A stretch of DNA of 34,192 nucleotides from Chthoniobacter flavus (lineage in GTDB: Bacteria; Verrucomicrobiota; Verrucomicrobiia; Chthoniobacterales; Terrimicrobiaceae). The position numbers and the translations under genes are program-made. Below the pieces are notes generated by a model that made no database searches, was not told the DNA's origin, and saw nothing but the letters and a program-made list of their open reading frames with translations. Numbering within the stretch: position 1 is the first letter of the stretch; every line of letters starts with the position of its first letter. Positions 17,097-27,810 of the stretch are shown here, piece after piece. The stretch is from positions 1 to 34,192 of the forward strand of contig CAMCXK010000030.1 in assembly GCA_945883435.1 (NCBI GenBank). Direction: 5' to 3'.

Positions 17097-18048
17097 GGGA
17101 CATCAAAGATTCGGCATTTTTCAATTCAGACTCCGCCAGCCAACTTTGCGGACGAATCATGCGGTGTTCAACTTTCCAAGGGTGATACTCGAAATCCGGG
17201 GATGGCCCAAAAAGGCAGACCGTGGGACAACAGGTCGCAGCCGCGAGATGCATGGCTGCGGTATCCACTCCGACAAACAGCCTGGCCCTGGCGAGAAGCC
17301 ACGCCAATTCCGCCCAGGAGGCCGCCCCCTGCGTGCTGAAGACTGCAGTGCGATGTGCCAATGCAAAGGATTCGCGACGCTCGTCACTGCCCGGCCCACA
17401 ACTCAAGAGAATCGCCGGCGTGAGGTTTTTAAGCTGGAGGATGAGCCGCTCCCATCGGTCGAGGGGCCACTCCTTCCGCTTCCAACGGGTTGATGGGTGG
17501 ATCACGACCAGCGGCCCCGCAGGCAAACTTTGAAACCCCGGCCACGGAGTCTGCCGCTCGTTCGCAAAACGGAGTGACGGCGCATCCCGCGGAAGTCCAA
17601 GCACCGAGGCGGGAGCCGTGAAATCACGCTGAACCTGGTGCAATCCGTAGCGTTTTTTGGACTCGATGCGGTTGAAAAACGGGCGCCAGAAACGCCGCAA
17701 GGTGCGGTGCTCATTGGTGCACCGGCTGGGCGTTCGGGCCGCGATGGCAAAGAAGCGGGCCCGGTCGTTGTCGGTGAGTTCGAAAACATGGTCGAAGCGC
17801 GTCCTTCTCAAAAGGGCGGCCACGCGCAAGTCGGAAATCCAGTCTACGGCCCTCCGTTTGGAGGCGTCGGGGTTGGCCGTTGTCAAAATCCGGTCGATCT
17901 CTGGACACCCCTCCAGAATGCCTTCACAGGACCGGCGGACGAGCACCCAGATCTCAGCCTCCGGAAACTTTTCCCGCGTGGCGACGATCGCGGGAGTGAG
18001 AAGAAGCGAGTCGCCGATGTGCCGGAGCTTTATGAAAAGAATGCGCAC
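17038..18048 (-). CDS. GT9 glycosyltransferase (ADP-heptose:LPS heptosyltransferase-like)
   Basis: A 336-residue GT-B fold protein of family GT9. Heptosyltransferases of this family add heptose to the inner core of lipopolysaccharide on the cytoplasmic face. Visible hallmarks are RHIGDSLLLTP (9-19), the linker VVIHPSTRWKRKEWP (181-195) and the donor-binding FVGVDTAAMHLAAA (258-271). The start is GTG at 18048, three bases after the stop of the upstream ABC fusion gene, so the two are probably one transcript. The 3' end overlaps the convergent membrane-protein gene by 59 bases. Verrucomicrobial GT9 proteins may use sugars other than heptose, so specificity is uncertain. Confidence 0.88.
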   Translation of the reverse strand: MRILFIKLRHIGDSLLLTPAIVATREKFPEAEIWVLVRRSCEGILEGCPEIDRILTTANPDASKRRAVDWISDLRVAALLRRTRFDHVFELTDNDRARFFAIAARTPSRCTNEHRTLRRFWRPFFNRIESKKRYGLHQVQRDFTAPASVLGLPRDAPSLRFANERQTPWPGFQSLPAGPLVVIHPSTRWKRKEWPLDRWERLILQLKNLTPAILLSCGPGSDERRESFALAHRTAVFSTQGAASWAELAWLLARARLFVGVDTAAMHLAAATCCPTVCLFGPSPDFEYHPWKVEHRMIRPQSWLAESELKNAESLMSLIPVERVMEACHRMWTVRA

Positions 18049-18051
18049 GGC

Positions 18052-21000
18052 TCAGCTGGGACGGTTGCGGATTTGGAAGCGCAAAATCGCGCCGAGCAGC
18101 ACAAAAAGAAGAGTCGTTGAAAGCAGGAGGATCGCGGCGTTGAACCACAGGATGCCTCCACGGAGCCCGAGATACTCCTTCACAGGCCCGAAAAACACGT
18201 TGAGGTGGTTTTTTTCACGGTAGTCGCTTTGCTCCATCTCCGCTTTGGAAATGAGGTCAGTCACCTTCTGGTTCACATAGACCTGCTCGGCAGTCAGACC
18301 GGTCCCGAGCTTTGAGAAGCGGGCGGGCTTCAACGGAGCCCCGTTGATGATTTCGTCGATGCGACGCAGTGCCGTGCGCAGGTTCTTGTGGTCGCGGGCC
18401 TCAAGTCCCGAAAGCAGCGCCAACGTGTCTTTGAGGTCTTCGAGACGCTCCTCGTCCTGGGCTGTCGGATTTTCCTTGCGGGCCAGATCCGAAATCATGG
18501 CTTGAATGCGCTCTTGGCGTCGCGTGAGCGGATTGAGCTTCGATTGCGCGAAGACCAGCGCCTCATAGGACCAGCGCGTGGGCATGATCTCGCAGATCAA
18601 AGGCACCTGCAAATCGCTGCGGGGCGTCATCGCGCTGTCGGGATGGCGGTTGACCCACTGGTGGATCGCGTGAATGAAGTCGAGGTTGCGGTTCATCTCC
18701 TCATATTTGATCAACGCTCCGCTCAAGATGATCTGGGGAATCAAAACCACCGGAATAATCAAAATTCCAGTTTTGCTTTGGGCCACGAGCGAGGAGATCA
18801 CGAGACCGATGGCAGCTCCGTTGGCCGCAGTCAGAAACATCGCTGTGAACACAATCCAGAATCCATCGCTGAGCCCGAGAAGCGCGTTTCCGATCCAGGT
18901 AAAAAGCGCGCACTGGATCACGGCGAAAAATCCCAGCGTGAGGACCTTTGCCACGACGTAAAATCCGATGTTCACATTGAGATTCCGCTCCCGCATGAGC
19001 ACCGGGCGGTCGTGGATGATGTCATCCACACTGTTGGTCAATCCCAGAAACATCGCGACCACCAAGGCGAGGAAAAGATAGGTCGGGATGTGAAAGGCCG
19101 AGGCGAAATCGTAAGTGGTGCTTTCGGAATACCGCAGAACCATGCCGGTCAAAAGAGCCAGCAACGGAGCTTCCAAAATCGTGGTCAACAGGTTTGCCTT
19201 GTTGCGCATTTTGCTCAGAAATGCGCGCTGGATGAGGATCCCGAACTGCCGGAGCTGCTCGGAGGGGCGCAACCGCTCGCCTTGCGGGGCCTCCGCAGGC
19301 GGGTTGGTCGCGATCTCGCGCGGATGGTGGGATTGCTGCACCTCTTGCATGAGGCGGTGGGCCTCGTAGGTGTCGCGCCAGTAATCGGGTGAGAACCGCC
19401 TCGCTGGAACAAGTTGTCCGCGGTTGTTTTCCTCAAGGATGATATCCCCGCCAAGATCGCGCAGCGGAGTTTCCAACACATCAAAAATAAACTCCGGCCT
19501 CGAGGTGCCGCAATTCTCGCACCCGCCAGCAGCCAATCCGGTTTGCTGCCCCGCCTCGGCCTCGGCAAAATACTCGAGGGTCTCCCGTGGCGTGCCGAAG
19601 AAAACCAGTTTGCCTCCCCGGTCGAGCACGATCGCCTTGTGAAACATCTGAAACACCCGGGAACTCGGTTGGTGGATCGTCACCAGCACGATTTTGTTGT
19701 GCGACATGTCACGGATGATTTCCATGATATGTTCGGAGTCTTTTGAACTCAGGCCACTGGTGGGCTCATCGAAGAGAAAAACGTCGGCCGAACTAACCAT
19801 GTCCAATCCGATGTTGAGCCGCTTGCGTTCGCCGCCACTCAGAATTTTGCGGTCCGCAGCACCCACCAGAGAGGTCCTCCGTTCGTTCAACCCCAGTTCG
19901 GCCAGTTTGGTATCCACGCGCCGCCGCCGTTCGCGGCGACCCAGGTGCGGGGCCCGGATGGCTGCCGCAAAATCCAGGTTTTCCTCGATGGTGAGCTGTT
20001 CATCGAAGGCATCGTATTGCGGGATGTAGGTGATGTATCTCCGTAAAGCGTCAAGATGCTGGTAAAGAGGAGATCCATTGAGCAGGACTCCCCCTTGGGA
20101 GGGCGGAAACTGGCCGGAGAGGGCTCGCAACAGTGTGCTTTTGCCGCAACCGCTGGAACCCATGATACAGACCATCTCGCCCCGCCCGATGGAGAAGGAC
20201 ACGCCATCGATGGCAACCGCTCCATTGCCAAAACGGCACAGCAGATCCCGCGCCTCCAGCGAGCGGATCACATTTTTCTCCTCCTCGATCAGGCGTTCGT
20301 CAAAGTCGCACCGCAGCACCTGGCCGACATCGATGACGATGGCATCGCCATTGGCCAACGGGCACGAATTGCGAACCGGGCTGTCCCGGACCAGAATCGG
20401 GCGGTCGGACCGCAGGACCTCCAAAAGCCCTGTTTTGCGCTCGTAGTCGCAGGAGATTTTCAGCAGCACATCGCCGCCAGGACCCGGTGCCAGCAGGATA
20501 TCATCCTCCTCGAGGAGCGAGGGATTGTTGGAAACCAGATACTCGCTTTTGGATGGTTTGAGCTGGAAGCGTCCGCCGTAAGAGCGTGCACGGAGCCTCA
20601 GGGAATCGAGTTCCAGCTCGCTGTCGTTGTGGAAAATAATCTTGTCCTCGAGGGTCGCCGCAACCTCGATCCCCTCTCGCAAGGGGGTCCCGTTGAGCGT
20701 GGCATCGACCGTGCGCAGGGCCCTGACACCGACCCGCAAACCGAACGACACCCTCAGGCAGGTGTCACGGGTGCGGCCCTTCTCGAGCAAAACCTCGTCG
20801 CGACTGTTCACCGCGACATAAATCTCGGGCAGGGTGACGTTTTTTTTCGCGTTGAAATAAAAAATCAGATCCGCGTAGGCGAGCACCGCATCGTCCACGA
20901 TCACGCGCTGGCCGGGGTAAAGGCGTGCGAAACTACCCGGCTCCAGCGATCGGCCCTGGACAATCACCGCGCGGCGACTGAGATTTTTGATCAGCACGAG

Positions 21001-21645
21001 ATCGCCATAGCGGTAGGTGTGAAGGCGCTCGCCGGGCGCGAGACCGGCCAATACCACGTCGGACTGGTCGTGGTGCCCAAAACTGACCATTTCCAACGGA
21101 GAGGCTCCGGAACTGTAAACAGCCGCATCCGCCTTCTCGTCGGCATTCAACTGATAAACGATATCAATCGCCTGGCTGGCCATGCCAAGGCGCGACATAA
21201 ATTCGTAATAAGCCACCACAGCCTCGCTGCGCATGCCGGCCCGGGCAATCAGATCATAAAGCTGGACCCCCAGAAGAATCTTGCGTTCATCGCCAAGACG
21301 CCCGGCCAGGCTGACAGCCATGGCATCCAGGTCCTGCCTTTGCTGAAGGGCGTTCCGGAAAAGCTCACGCAACTCCGAGTAAACCGCATCGGGATAATCA
21401 TAGCGCAAAAAGCCCAGGCTGGAATCGATCTCCTCTTCCAGGAGCTCGCCGTCCACGCGAGAAAAGGCGGCAAGAACCTGAATCAAAGTCGGCAGAAGAT
21501 TCGGCCCCTCGGTTACTGTGCGCGGCTTGCGCAGAATCCGACGGCCAGCATGGCGCATGGATTCCCGCAAGCGGGAGGCTGCGGCAAGCAGGTGCTCCAG
21601 ATGCCGCGCCGGACCGCTTCCAGCCGAAGTTGAGATGGGTTCCAC
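18052..21645 (-). CDS. ABCG-type transporter with N-terminal TerB-like and beta-rich sensory regions
   Basis: A 1197-residue multidomain membrane protein. Residues about 35-140 resemble the helical TerB domain (tellurite-resistance type; LAAFSRVDGELLEEEID). Residues about 180-450 are beta-rich and unassigned, possibly FHA-like. The ABC ATPase follows: Walker A GSSGCGKST (496-504), signature LSGGE (602-606), Walker B LFDEPTSG with Asp626/Glu627, ABCG-like VTIHQPSSRVF. A CENCG cysteine pair and RPEFIFDVLE come next, then an ABC2-type permease with six or so helices from about residue 815 onward, the last near 1165-1190. ATPase-before-permease order is that of ABCG half-transporters. GTG at 21645 is preferred: an AGGA site lies about eight bases upstream; TTG at 21681 is possible. 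The following GT9 gene suggests lipid or glycan export, an inference. Confidence 0.85.
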   Translation of the reverse strand: MEPISTSAGSGPARHLEHLLAAASRLRESMRHAGRRILRKPRTVTEGPNLLPTLIQVLAAFSRVDGELLEEEIDSSLGFLRYDYPDAVYSELRELFRNALQQRQDLDAMAVSLAGRLGDERKILLGVQLYDLIARAGMRSEAVVAYYEFMSRLGMASQAIDIVYQLNADEKADAAVYSSGASPLEMVSFGHHDQSDVVLAGLAPGERLHTYRYGDLVLIKNLSRRAVIVQGRSLEPGSFARLYPGQRVIVDDAVLAYADLIFYFNAKKNVTLPEIYVAVNSRDEVLLEKGRTRDTCLRVSFGLRVGVRALRTVDATLNGTPLREGIEVAATLEDKIIFHNDSELELDSLRLRARSYGGRFQLKPSKSEYLVSNNPSLLEEDDILLAPGPGGDVLLKISCDYERKTGLLEVLRSDRPILVRDSPVRNSCPLANGDAIVIDVGQVLRCDFDERLIEEEKNVIRSLEARDLLCRFGNGAVAIDGVSFSIGRGEMVCIMGSSGCGKSTLLRALSGQFPPSQGGVLLNGSPLYQHLDALRRYITYIPQYDAFDEQLTIEENLDFAAAIRAPHLGRRERRRRVDTKLAELGLNERRTSLVGAADRKILSGGERKRLNIGLDMVSSADVFLFDEPTSGLSSKDSEHIMEIIRDMSHNKIVLVTIHQPSSRVFQMFHKAIVLDRGGKLVFFGTPRETLEYFAEAEAGQQTGLAAGGCENCGTSRPEFIFDVLETPLRDLGGDIILEENNRGQLVPARRFSPDYWRDTYEAHRLMQEVQQSHHPREIATNPPAEAPQGERLRPSEQLRQFGILIQRAFLSKMRNKANLLTTILEAPLLALLTGMVLRYSESTTYDFASAFHIPTYLFLALVVAMFLGLTNSVDDIIHDRPVLMRERNLNVNIGFYVVAKVLTLGFFAVIQCALFTWIGNALLGLSDGFWIVFTAMFLTAANGAAIGLVISSLVAQSKTGILIIPVVLIPQIILSGALIKYEEMNRNLDFIHAIHQWVNRHPDSAMTPRSDLQVPLICEIMPTRWSYEALVFAQSKLNPLTRRQERIQAMISDLARKENPTAQDEERLEDLKDTLALLSGLEARDHKNLRTALRRIDEIINGAPLKPARFSKLGTGLTAEQVYVNQKVTDLISKAEMEQSDYREKNHLNVFFGPVKEYLGLRGGILWFNAAILLLSTTLLFVLLGAILRFQIRNRPS

Positions 21646-21745
21646 CGCCGGGCATCCTAACGACGCGACGGGCAGATGCAAACCCAGTCACCCGCCGGAA
21701 AATGAAAATTCCGAGGGGTGGGAAAACCAAATCCAAGGCAGCCTG

Positions 21746-21787
21746 AAAAAGTTGAAGCCCGTCGCAACGATTGCTGCAACGGGCTTC
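21746..21787 (-). terminator. Terminator-like hairpin in the leader of the ABC fusion gene
   Basis: Read on the minus strand, a 9-bp perfect outer stem (GAAGCCCGT with ACGGGCTTC) encloses a shorter inner stem (GCAA/TTGC) and is followed by AACTTTTT. This is the form of a Rho-independent terminator, yet no minus-strand gene ends here; it lies about 100 bases before the GTG of the ABC fusion gene. It could attenuate that gene. On the plus strand there is no T-tract. Confidence 0.45.
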
Positions 21788-21809
21788 TGTTCCCCCCAGA
21801 ACAATTACC

Positions 21810-21837
21810 ACATTATTCGAATTTCCGGCGGACGCAA
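21810..21837 (-). promoter_or_regulatory. Possible promoter for the ABC fusion gene
   Basis: On the minus strand TTGCGT (21832-21837) and TAATGT (21810-21815) are 16 bases apart, resembling -35 and -10 boxes. A transcript would start near 21803 and meet the terminator-like hairpin almost at once. Both boxes are imperfect, so the call is weak. Confidence 0.25.
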
Positions 21838-22060
21838 GAACATTTTCAAATTTTTTCAGATGACCTTGGCGGACCACCGACGAAAGGCCGGTGAAGAGTG
21901 GTTTGCCCAACAAAAACGTTGCGGCTTTTCCCTCCTGCCGATTCACTCTGGAGTCGGCAGGGGCCCATTGAACCGGGACCACCAATACGGCGCGGCACAA
22001 AAAAATTAAAAAAAAGTCTTGAGCTGGGATGCTATCAGCTGTTCAATTCACGACCCTTTT

Positions 22061-22330
22061 ATGGCTAAGAAATCCTGGCTCGAGCGCAACAAGCGCAAAC
22101 AGAAAACCGTCGACAAATATGCCGCCCTGCGTGCTGAACTGAAGGCGAAGAAAGATTACGCGTCGCTCACCCAATTGCCCCGAGATGCGAGTCCGACCCG
22201 TCTCGTCAACCGATGCCGGGTTTCGGGCCGCCGCCACGCGTTTTTGCGGAGGTTCCAGATTTCCCGTATCACGTTCCGCGAATTGGCCTCATCGGGATTG
22301 ATCCCGGGAGTGACCAAAGCCAGCTGGTAA
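22061..22330 (+). CDS. rpsN: 30S ribosomal protein S14 (zinc-independent type)
   Basis: An 89-residue S14 of the small ribosomal subunit. The second half matches the family closely: [29 protein letters not shown] and the terminal IPGVTKASW. The CxxC...CxxC zinc ribbon of short S14 forms is absent, so it is the longer zinc-independent (C-minus) form. The ATG at 22061 gives the usual [10 protein letters not shown] start; a TTG at 22019 is in frame but adds an unrelated leader. It stands alone, away from the ribosomal protein operon where rpsN usually lies, and is followed 62 bases later by an unrelated hydrolase gene. Confidence 0.95.
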   Translation: MAKKSWLERNKRKQKTVDKYAALRAELKAKKDYASLTQLPRDASPTRLVNRCRVSGRRHAFLRRFQISRITFRELASSGLIPGVTKASW

Positions 22331-22392
22331 CACGATCGACTCATTCCCCGCCTCTCAGGCAGTGGGGTGGTCCGCTTCTTGTGAAGCCTCGA

Positions 22393-23361
22393 ATGTCCAA
22401 ACGCCGGTTCCTCGAATGGGGAATCGGCGTTGGTCTTTTAAGCGGAGCGGCCTGGTTGCTCCGGCGAACGGTCTCCTCTGGAGGCGCCGAGCGGATGCCC
22501 GAGCACATCTCCCCGGCTATTTTTGCCACCCGCGTGGCGGAGACCCGCCAAGGAACGATCGTCTATCATACCAGCGGAGCCGGTGATCCCCTGGTTTTCC
22601 TGCACGGCCTTTCTGTAGGAGCCTCGTCCTACGAGTGGTCGAAAATCTATCCCTCCTTTGCGCACAGCCACATGGTTGCTGCTCCGGATTGGATCGGGTT
22701 CGGCGAGTCCGAACGCCCCCGCGAGGCCCTTTCCATCGTCGAGCAGGTCGAGAGCCTCGCCTCGTTTTTGCAAGCCACGTGCCAGGGACAAACTGCCGTT
22801 GTTGTGGCTTCGGGCCTTGGGTGCCAGGCCGCATTGCTGCTCGCCGCCCGCCATCCCGAGCGGGTTCGGCGCTTGATTCTTTTCCTGCCCCTCCGGCTGA
22901 ACACCCGGGCCAAACTCCAAGCCTTGGGCTTCGGAAACCTTGGGCGCCTGCCTTTCGGCAATCACGCCTTGTATGGCAACCGCATTTCACAGGCCAGCCA
23001 CGTTCAGACAACCCTTCAAACGGCCGGCCTTGAAGGCACGGCATTGGAGGAAGCGGTCGGCATCGTGGGGCGGTGCGCCCGCCAATACGGAGCCGAGCAC
23101 GCCATTTTAAATTTGGTTCGCCAGCGGGAAACATTCGATGCCACTCCACGATTGGCCGATGTGGCTTGCCCCGTGACGGTGCTTTGGCCCGGACGCGCGG
23201 CGGAGTTTCCGGCGGCTGAGGCGTCTGCGGTATGCGAAGCCCTGCCGCGGGCCTCGCTGGAGATTTTACCCGAACTCGGCTGGTCCGCCCCCTTGGCAAC
23301 ACCGCTCCTCCTTGAAGAGGCCATTCGGCGCTGGCTGGCTCCCAATCCCGTTCAACCATGA
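22393..23361 (+). CDS. Membrane-anchored alpha/beta-hydrolase-fold protein, probably catalytically degenerate
   Basis: A 322-residue protein with an N-terminal anchor (RRFLEWGIGVGLLSGAAWLL) followed by an alpha/beta-hydrolase fold. The oxyanion segment FLHGLSVGASSYEW and the loop DWIGFGESERP are well kept. At the nucleophile elbow, where the family has G-x-S-x-G (or ASSLS in close relatives as I recall them), it reads VVASGLGCQ, placing Gly141 at the serine position. Near the C-terminus ELGWSAPLATP lacks the usual catalytic His. The protein may therefore be a binding or scaffold protein. ATG 22393 is chosen because it begins just before the anchor; GTG 22381 is possible, and the longer open frame upstream overlaps rpsN. 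Its stop overlaps the phosphatase start (ATGA). Confidence 0.8.
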   Translation: MSKRRFLEWGIGVGLLSGAAWLLRRTVSSGGAERMPEHISPAIFATRVAETRQGTIVYHTSGAGDPLVFLHGLSVGASSYEWSKIYPSFAHSHMVAAPDWIGFGESERPREALSIVEQVESLASFLQATCQGQTAVVVASGLGCQAALLLAARHPERVRRLILFLPLRLNTRAKLQALGFGNLGRLPFGNHALYGNRISQASHVQTTLQTAGLEGTALEEAVGIVGRCARQYGAEHAILNLVRQRETFDATPRLADVACPVTVLWPGRAAEFPAAEASAVCEALPRASLEILPELGWSAPLATPLLLEEAIRRWLAPNPVQP

Positions 23362-23936
23362 ATACCAACTCCAAAATCTATCTGGTCCGCCACGGCGAGA
23401 CCGAGTGGAGCCTCAACGGCCGCCACACCTCCACCACCGATCTTCCGCTCACCCCGGAGGGACTTCGACGCGCGGCGTTGCTCAAGCCGTTTTTTGAACA
23501 CCGTGCGTTCGCGCTGGTCCTCTGCAGCCCGCGCCTCCGGGCCCGTCAGACCGCCACGGCATTGGGATTGGAAGTCGAACTCGATCCGGCGCTGGCCGAG
23601 TGGAATTACGGCGATTACGAAGGCCTCACCACCGCGGAGATCCAGTCCCGCGTGCCCGGTTGGACCGTTTTCAGCGGGTCCTGCCCGAATGGAGAATCCG
23701 CCGACGAAGTGGGAGTGAGAGTGGACCGGGTGATCGAGCGCGCACGGGCGGCCTCCGGAGATGTGCTTTTGGTGGCCCACTCGCACTGCCTGCGGGTTCT
23801 TGTGGCCCGGTGGTTGGGACTCGAGCCACGGGGCGGCCGGTTTTTCCGGTTGGACACAGGCACCTGGAGTCGACTCGGCTGGGAGCATGGGACTCCAGTG
23901 ATTGATGTATGGAGTGCGCCTCCGGAGGTCCGATAG
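23358..23936 (+). CDS. Histidine phosphatase family protein (phosphoglycerate mutase-like)
   Basis: A 192-residue member of histidine phosphatase branch 1. It has LVRHGETEW with the phosphorylated His12, CSPRLRARQTA with substrate-binding Arg residues, Glu81 in LAEWNYGDYEG as likely acid/base, and the second catalytic His141 in LVAHSHCLRVL. Members with this EWNYGDYEG pattern act as small-molecule phosphatases (for instance on sugar phosphates or cobalamin intermediates) more often than as true mutases; the substrate is not evident here. It overlaps the degenerate hydrolase gene by four bases, so they are co-transcribed. katG follows 91 bases later. Confidence 0.92.
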   Translation: MNTNSKIYLVRHGETEWSLNGRHTSTTDLPLTPEGLRRAALLKPFFEHRAFALVLCSPRLRARQTATALGLEVELDPALAEWNYGDYEGLTTAEIQSRVPGWTVFSGSCPNGESADEVGVRVDRVIERARAASGDVLLVAHSHCLRVLVARWLGLEPRGGRFFRLDTGTWSRLGWEHGTPVIDVWSAPPEVR

Positions 23937-23982
23937 GAATTTCGAAAAAACGCAACTTTCCCTCCTTGCACGGCGTATCTAA

Positions 23983-26202
<2,220 letters not shown>

Positions 26203-26252
26203 CCTGTGGAAAGCTGCTCGCCGGGTCTCTCTAGAACTCCTACAGCTCAGGT

Positions 26253-26266
26253 CGGGATCGCTCCCG
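26253..26266. repeat. Short palindrome after katG, possible dispersed repeat
   Basis: CGGGA-TCGC-TCCCG forms a small hairpin in the gap between the convergent katG and methyltransferase genes. It has no T-tract. Together with GCCGGG/CCCGGC near 26289-26311 it may be a gene-end element or a dispersed palindrome of this genome. Confidence 0.3.
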
Positions 26267-26301
26267 CATTTGCTGGTTAAGACAATATGCCGGGTGTGCA
26301 G

Positions 26302-27810
26302 TCATGCCCGGCGCGAAGGCCTGACACGGTAGCGCTCGATGCGGCAATCAAAGCCGCCGAAATCCACCCGCTGCGATACGTCCCGCCGCAACCTGGCATC
26401 CCCGCGCCATTCACTCCCCACGGGATTCGCCAGCACCAGCACCCCGCCGGGCCTCAGCACCTCGGCCGCGAGCGCGAACAAATCACCGATCATTTCCTTG
26501 AGATCGGGAATCGGCACCCGCCGCCCCAGCGGGGGATTCGTGATGATTTGATCCACCCCGCCGGCGCGAATCCCGGCGATCCGTGGAAACTCGCGAAAAT
26601 CACAACACCTCAGCACCCCCTTCACACCGGCGGCCTTCAGATTTGCCTCGGCGGCACGCAGCGCCTCACCGCTGAGGTCCGATCCATAAACACGACGCAC
26701 GCCGCCAAGCCTTGCCCGCTCGACCAACTCCACCCCCGAACCGCAAAACGGATCCCACACCGACTCCCCTCGCCCGGCCAACAGCGCCATGGCCGCCGCG
26801 AGGGGCGGATGCGATGCCGCCGGCACATCCGCCAACCGATACGAAAATCTCGGGTCCGGCACCAGTCGCGGCCTGAGTTCGACGGACAGACGCCCCCCCG
26901 CCGAATGCAAATCCAACGCCCACAGGGCCAAGCGGGCGTCATTCAGCATCTCGGGCCGAAGCGCGTGCACCCGCTCCGCGATCTCCGCCACCGCCCCCCG
27001 GCGATGCCCCTCCCCCACAAATTCCAGCCTGTAACGCGGCACCCCCTCGGTTAGCGCATGAACCATTCCCCACGCACGCCCGGAGGCAATCACTCCAGCC
27101 ACCGCCTCCGAATCCCGCGCCACCTCGCCGAGCACGAGATTCAACGAACCGAAACACCGCAGGGAAAACACATCCCCCAGCGTGAATCCCCCCACCGCCT
27201 CCAGAGCCACAAGCCCGCTCCCGCCGCCGACCACCCGCATCCTCCCTCGCAACAACCGGCTCCCCTCGACCTCCGATCGCACAAATCCCTCCAACCCCCG
27301 CCGCCCGCGCAAATGAATCCGCACCCCGGCGGGAATGTCCACATCCAGCAAAACCCTCCCGCCAGCCTCCCGCGCCGCGCCCGCCTTGATCTTCTGGGCC
27401 ATAGCCGCAGGCAATACATCAGCCACCTCCAGCGCCCGGCGGCCCGCCACTTTGGCCAGCGCCTTGCCCACATGCCGCCGCTCACGCTCGCCCGCGACCC
27501 CCCGCGCAACGCCAGCCAACGCCCGCTCGACCACTGCCCGCTCCCCCACCTTCGGCAACGCCGCCATGGCATACCGCCGGATCCGCTCGTTCGGGTCCTC
27601 CAAAAGCCCTCGTAACCACTCCACCACCGCCTCCCGCTGCGAGGCGCACCCCGACTCCGAAAAAACCACCCCCACCGCACGCACCAACGCCACCCGCCCC
27701 GCCCGATACTCCGCCCCGCCCGCATCAAACCGCGCCACCTCCTCGCCCCACAACCGCTCCCACCCCAACTCCCTCAGCTCTCGATACATCTCCGTGGCCG
27801 GATTTTTCAT
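26302..27810 (-). CDS. Class I SAM-dependent RNA methyltransferase (RlmKL/Trm11-like) with HEAT-like N-terminus
   Basis: A 502-residue protein. Residues about 1-130 contain helical HEAT-like repeats (NERIRRYAMAALPKVGERA). A middle part with RIHLRGRRGLEGFVRSEV (about 170-190) resembles the THUMP-adjacent start of RlmK/L-type enzymes. The C-terminal Rossmann methyltransferase has motif I VWDPFCGSGVELVERA (Asp353), the acidic SDLSGEALRAAEAN motif and the catalytic NPPLG (Asn425-Pro-Pro), typical of enzymes methylating exocyclic amino groups of guanine or adenine in RNA. The target is probably rRNA or tRNA. The ATG at 27810 is preceded by AGGGG unusually close. The coding strand is extremely G-rich relative to neighbours, and the product is rich in Gly, Ala, Arg and Val. 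Confidence 0.8.
   Translation of the reverse strand: MKNPATEMYRELRELGWERLWGEEVARFDAGGAEYRAGRVALVRAVGVVFSESGCASQREAVVEWLRGLLEDPNERIRRYAMAALPKVGERAVVERALAGVARGVAGERERRHVGKALAKVAGRRALEVADVLPAAMAQKIKAGAAREAGGRVLLDVDIPAGVRIHLRGRRGLEGFVRSEVEGSRLLRGRMRVVGGGSGLVALEAVGGFTLGDVFSLRCFGSLNLVLGEVARDSEAVAGVIASGRAWGMVHALTEGVPRYRLEFVGEGHRRGAVAEIAERVHALRPEMLNDARLALWALDLHSAGGRLSVELRPRLVPDPRFSYRLADVPAASHPPLAAAMALLAGRGESVWDPFCGSGVELVERARLGGVRRVYGSDLSGEALRAAEANLKAAGVKGVLRCCDFREFPRIAGIRAGGVDQIITNPPLGRRVPIPDLKEMIGDLFALAAEVLRPGGVLVLANPVGSEWRGDARLRRDVSQRVDFGGFDCRIERYRVRPSRRA

Larger units (their letters stand above)
21646..22060. other. Intergenic region between divergent ABC fusion gene and rpsN
   Basis: About 415 bases without a convincing gene. 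It holds a strong hairpin (21754-21787) and a possible leftward promoter (21810-21837). The right end, before rpsN, is A-rich (about 22000-22016) without a clear promoter or Shine-Dalgarno sequence. Short open frames here show no recognisable protein. Confidence 0.6.

Noticed and set aside
20056-21633. Long plus-strand open frame (525 codons) opposite the ABC fusion gene
   Set aside because: It mirrors the high-GC codon structure of the real minus-strand gene, which has complete ABC motifs; the plus-strand product resembles nothing.
26203-26301. tRNA or small RNA gene after katG
   Set aside because: No cloverleaf or T-arm motif; only short hairpins are present.
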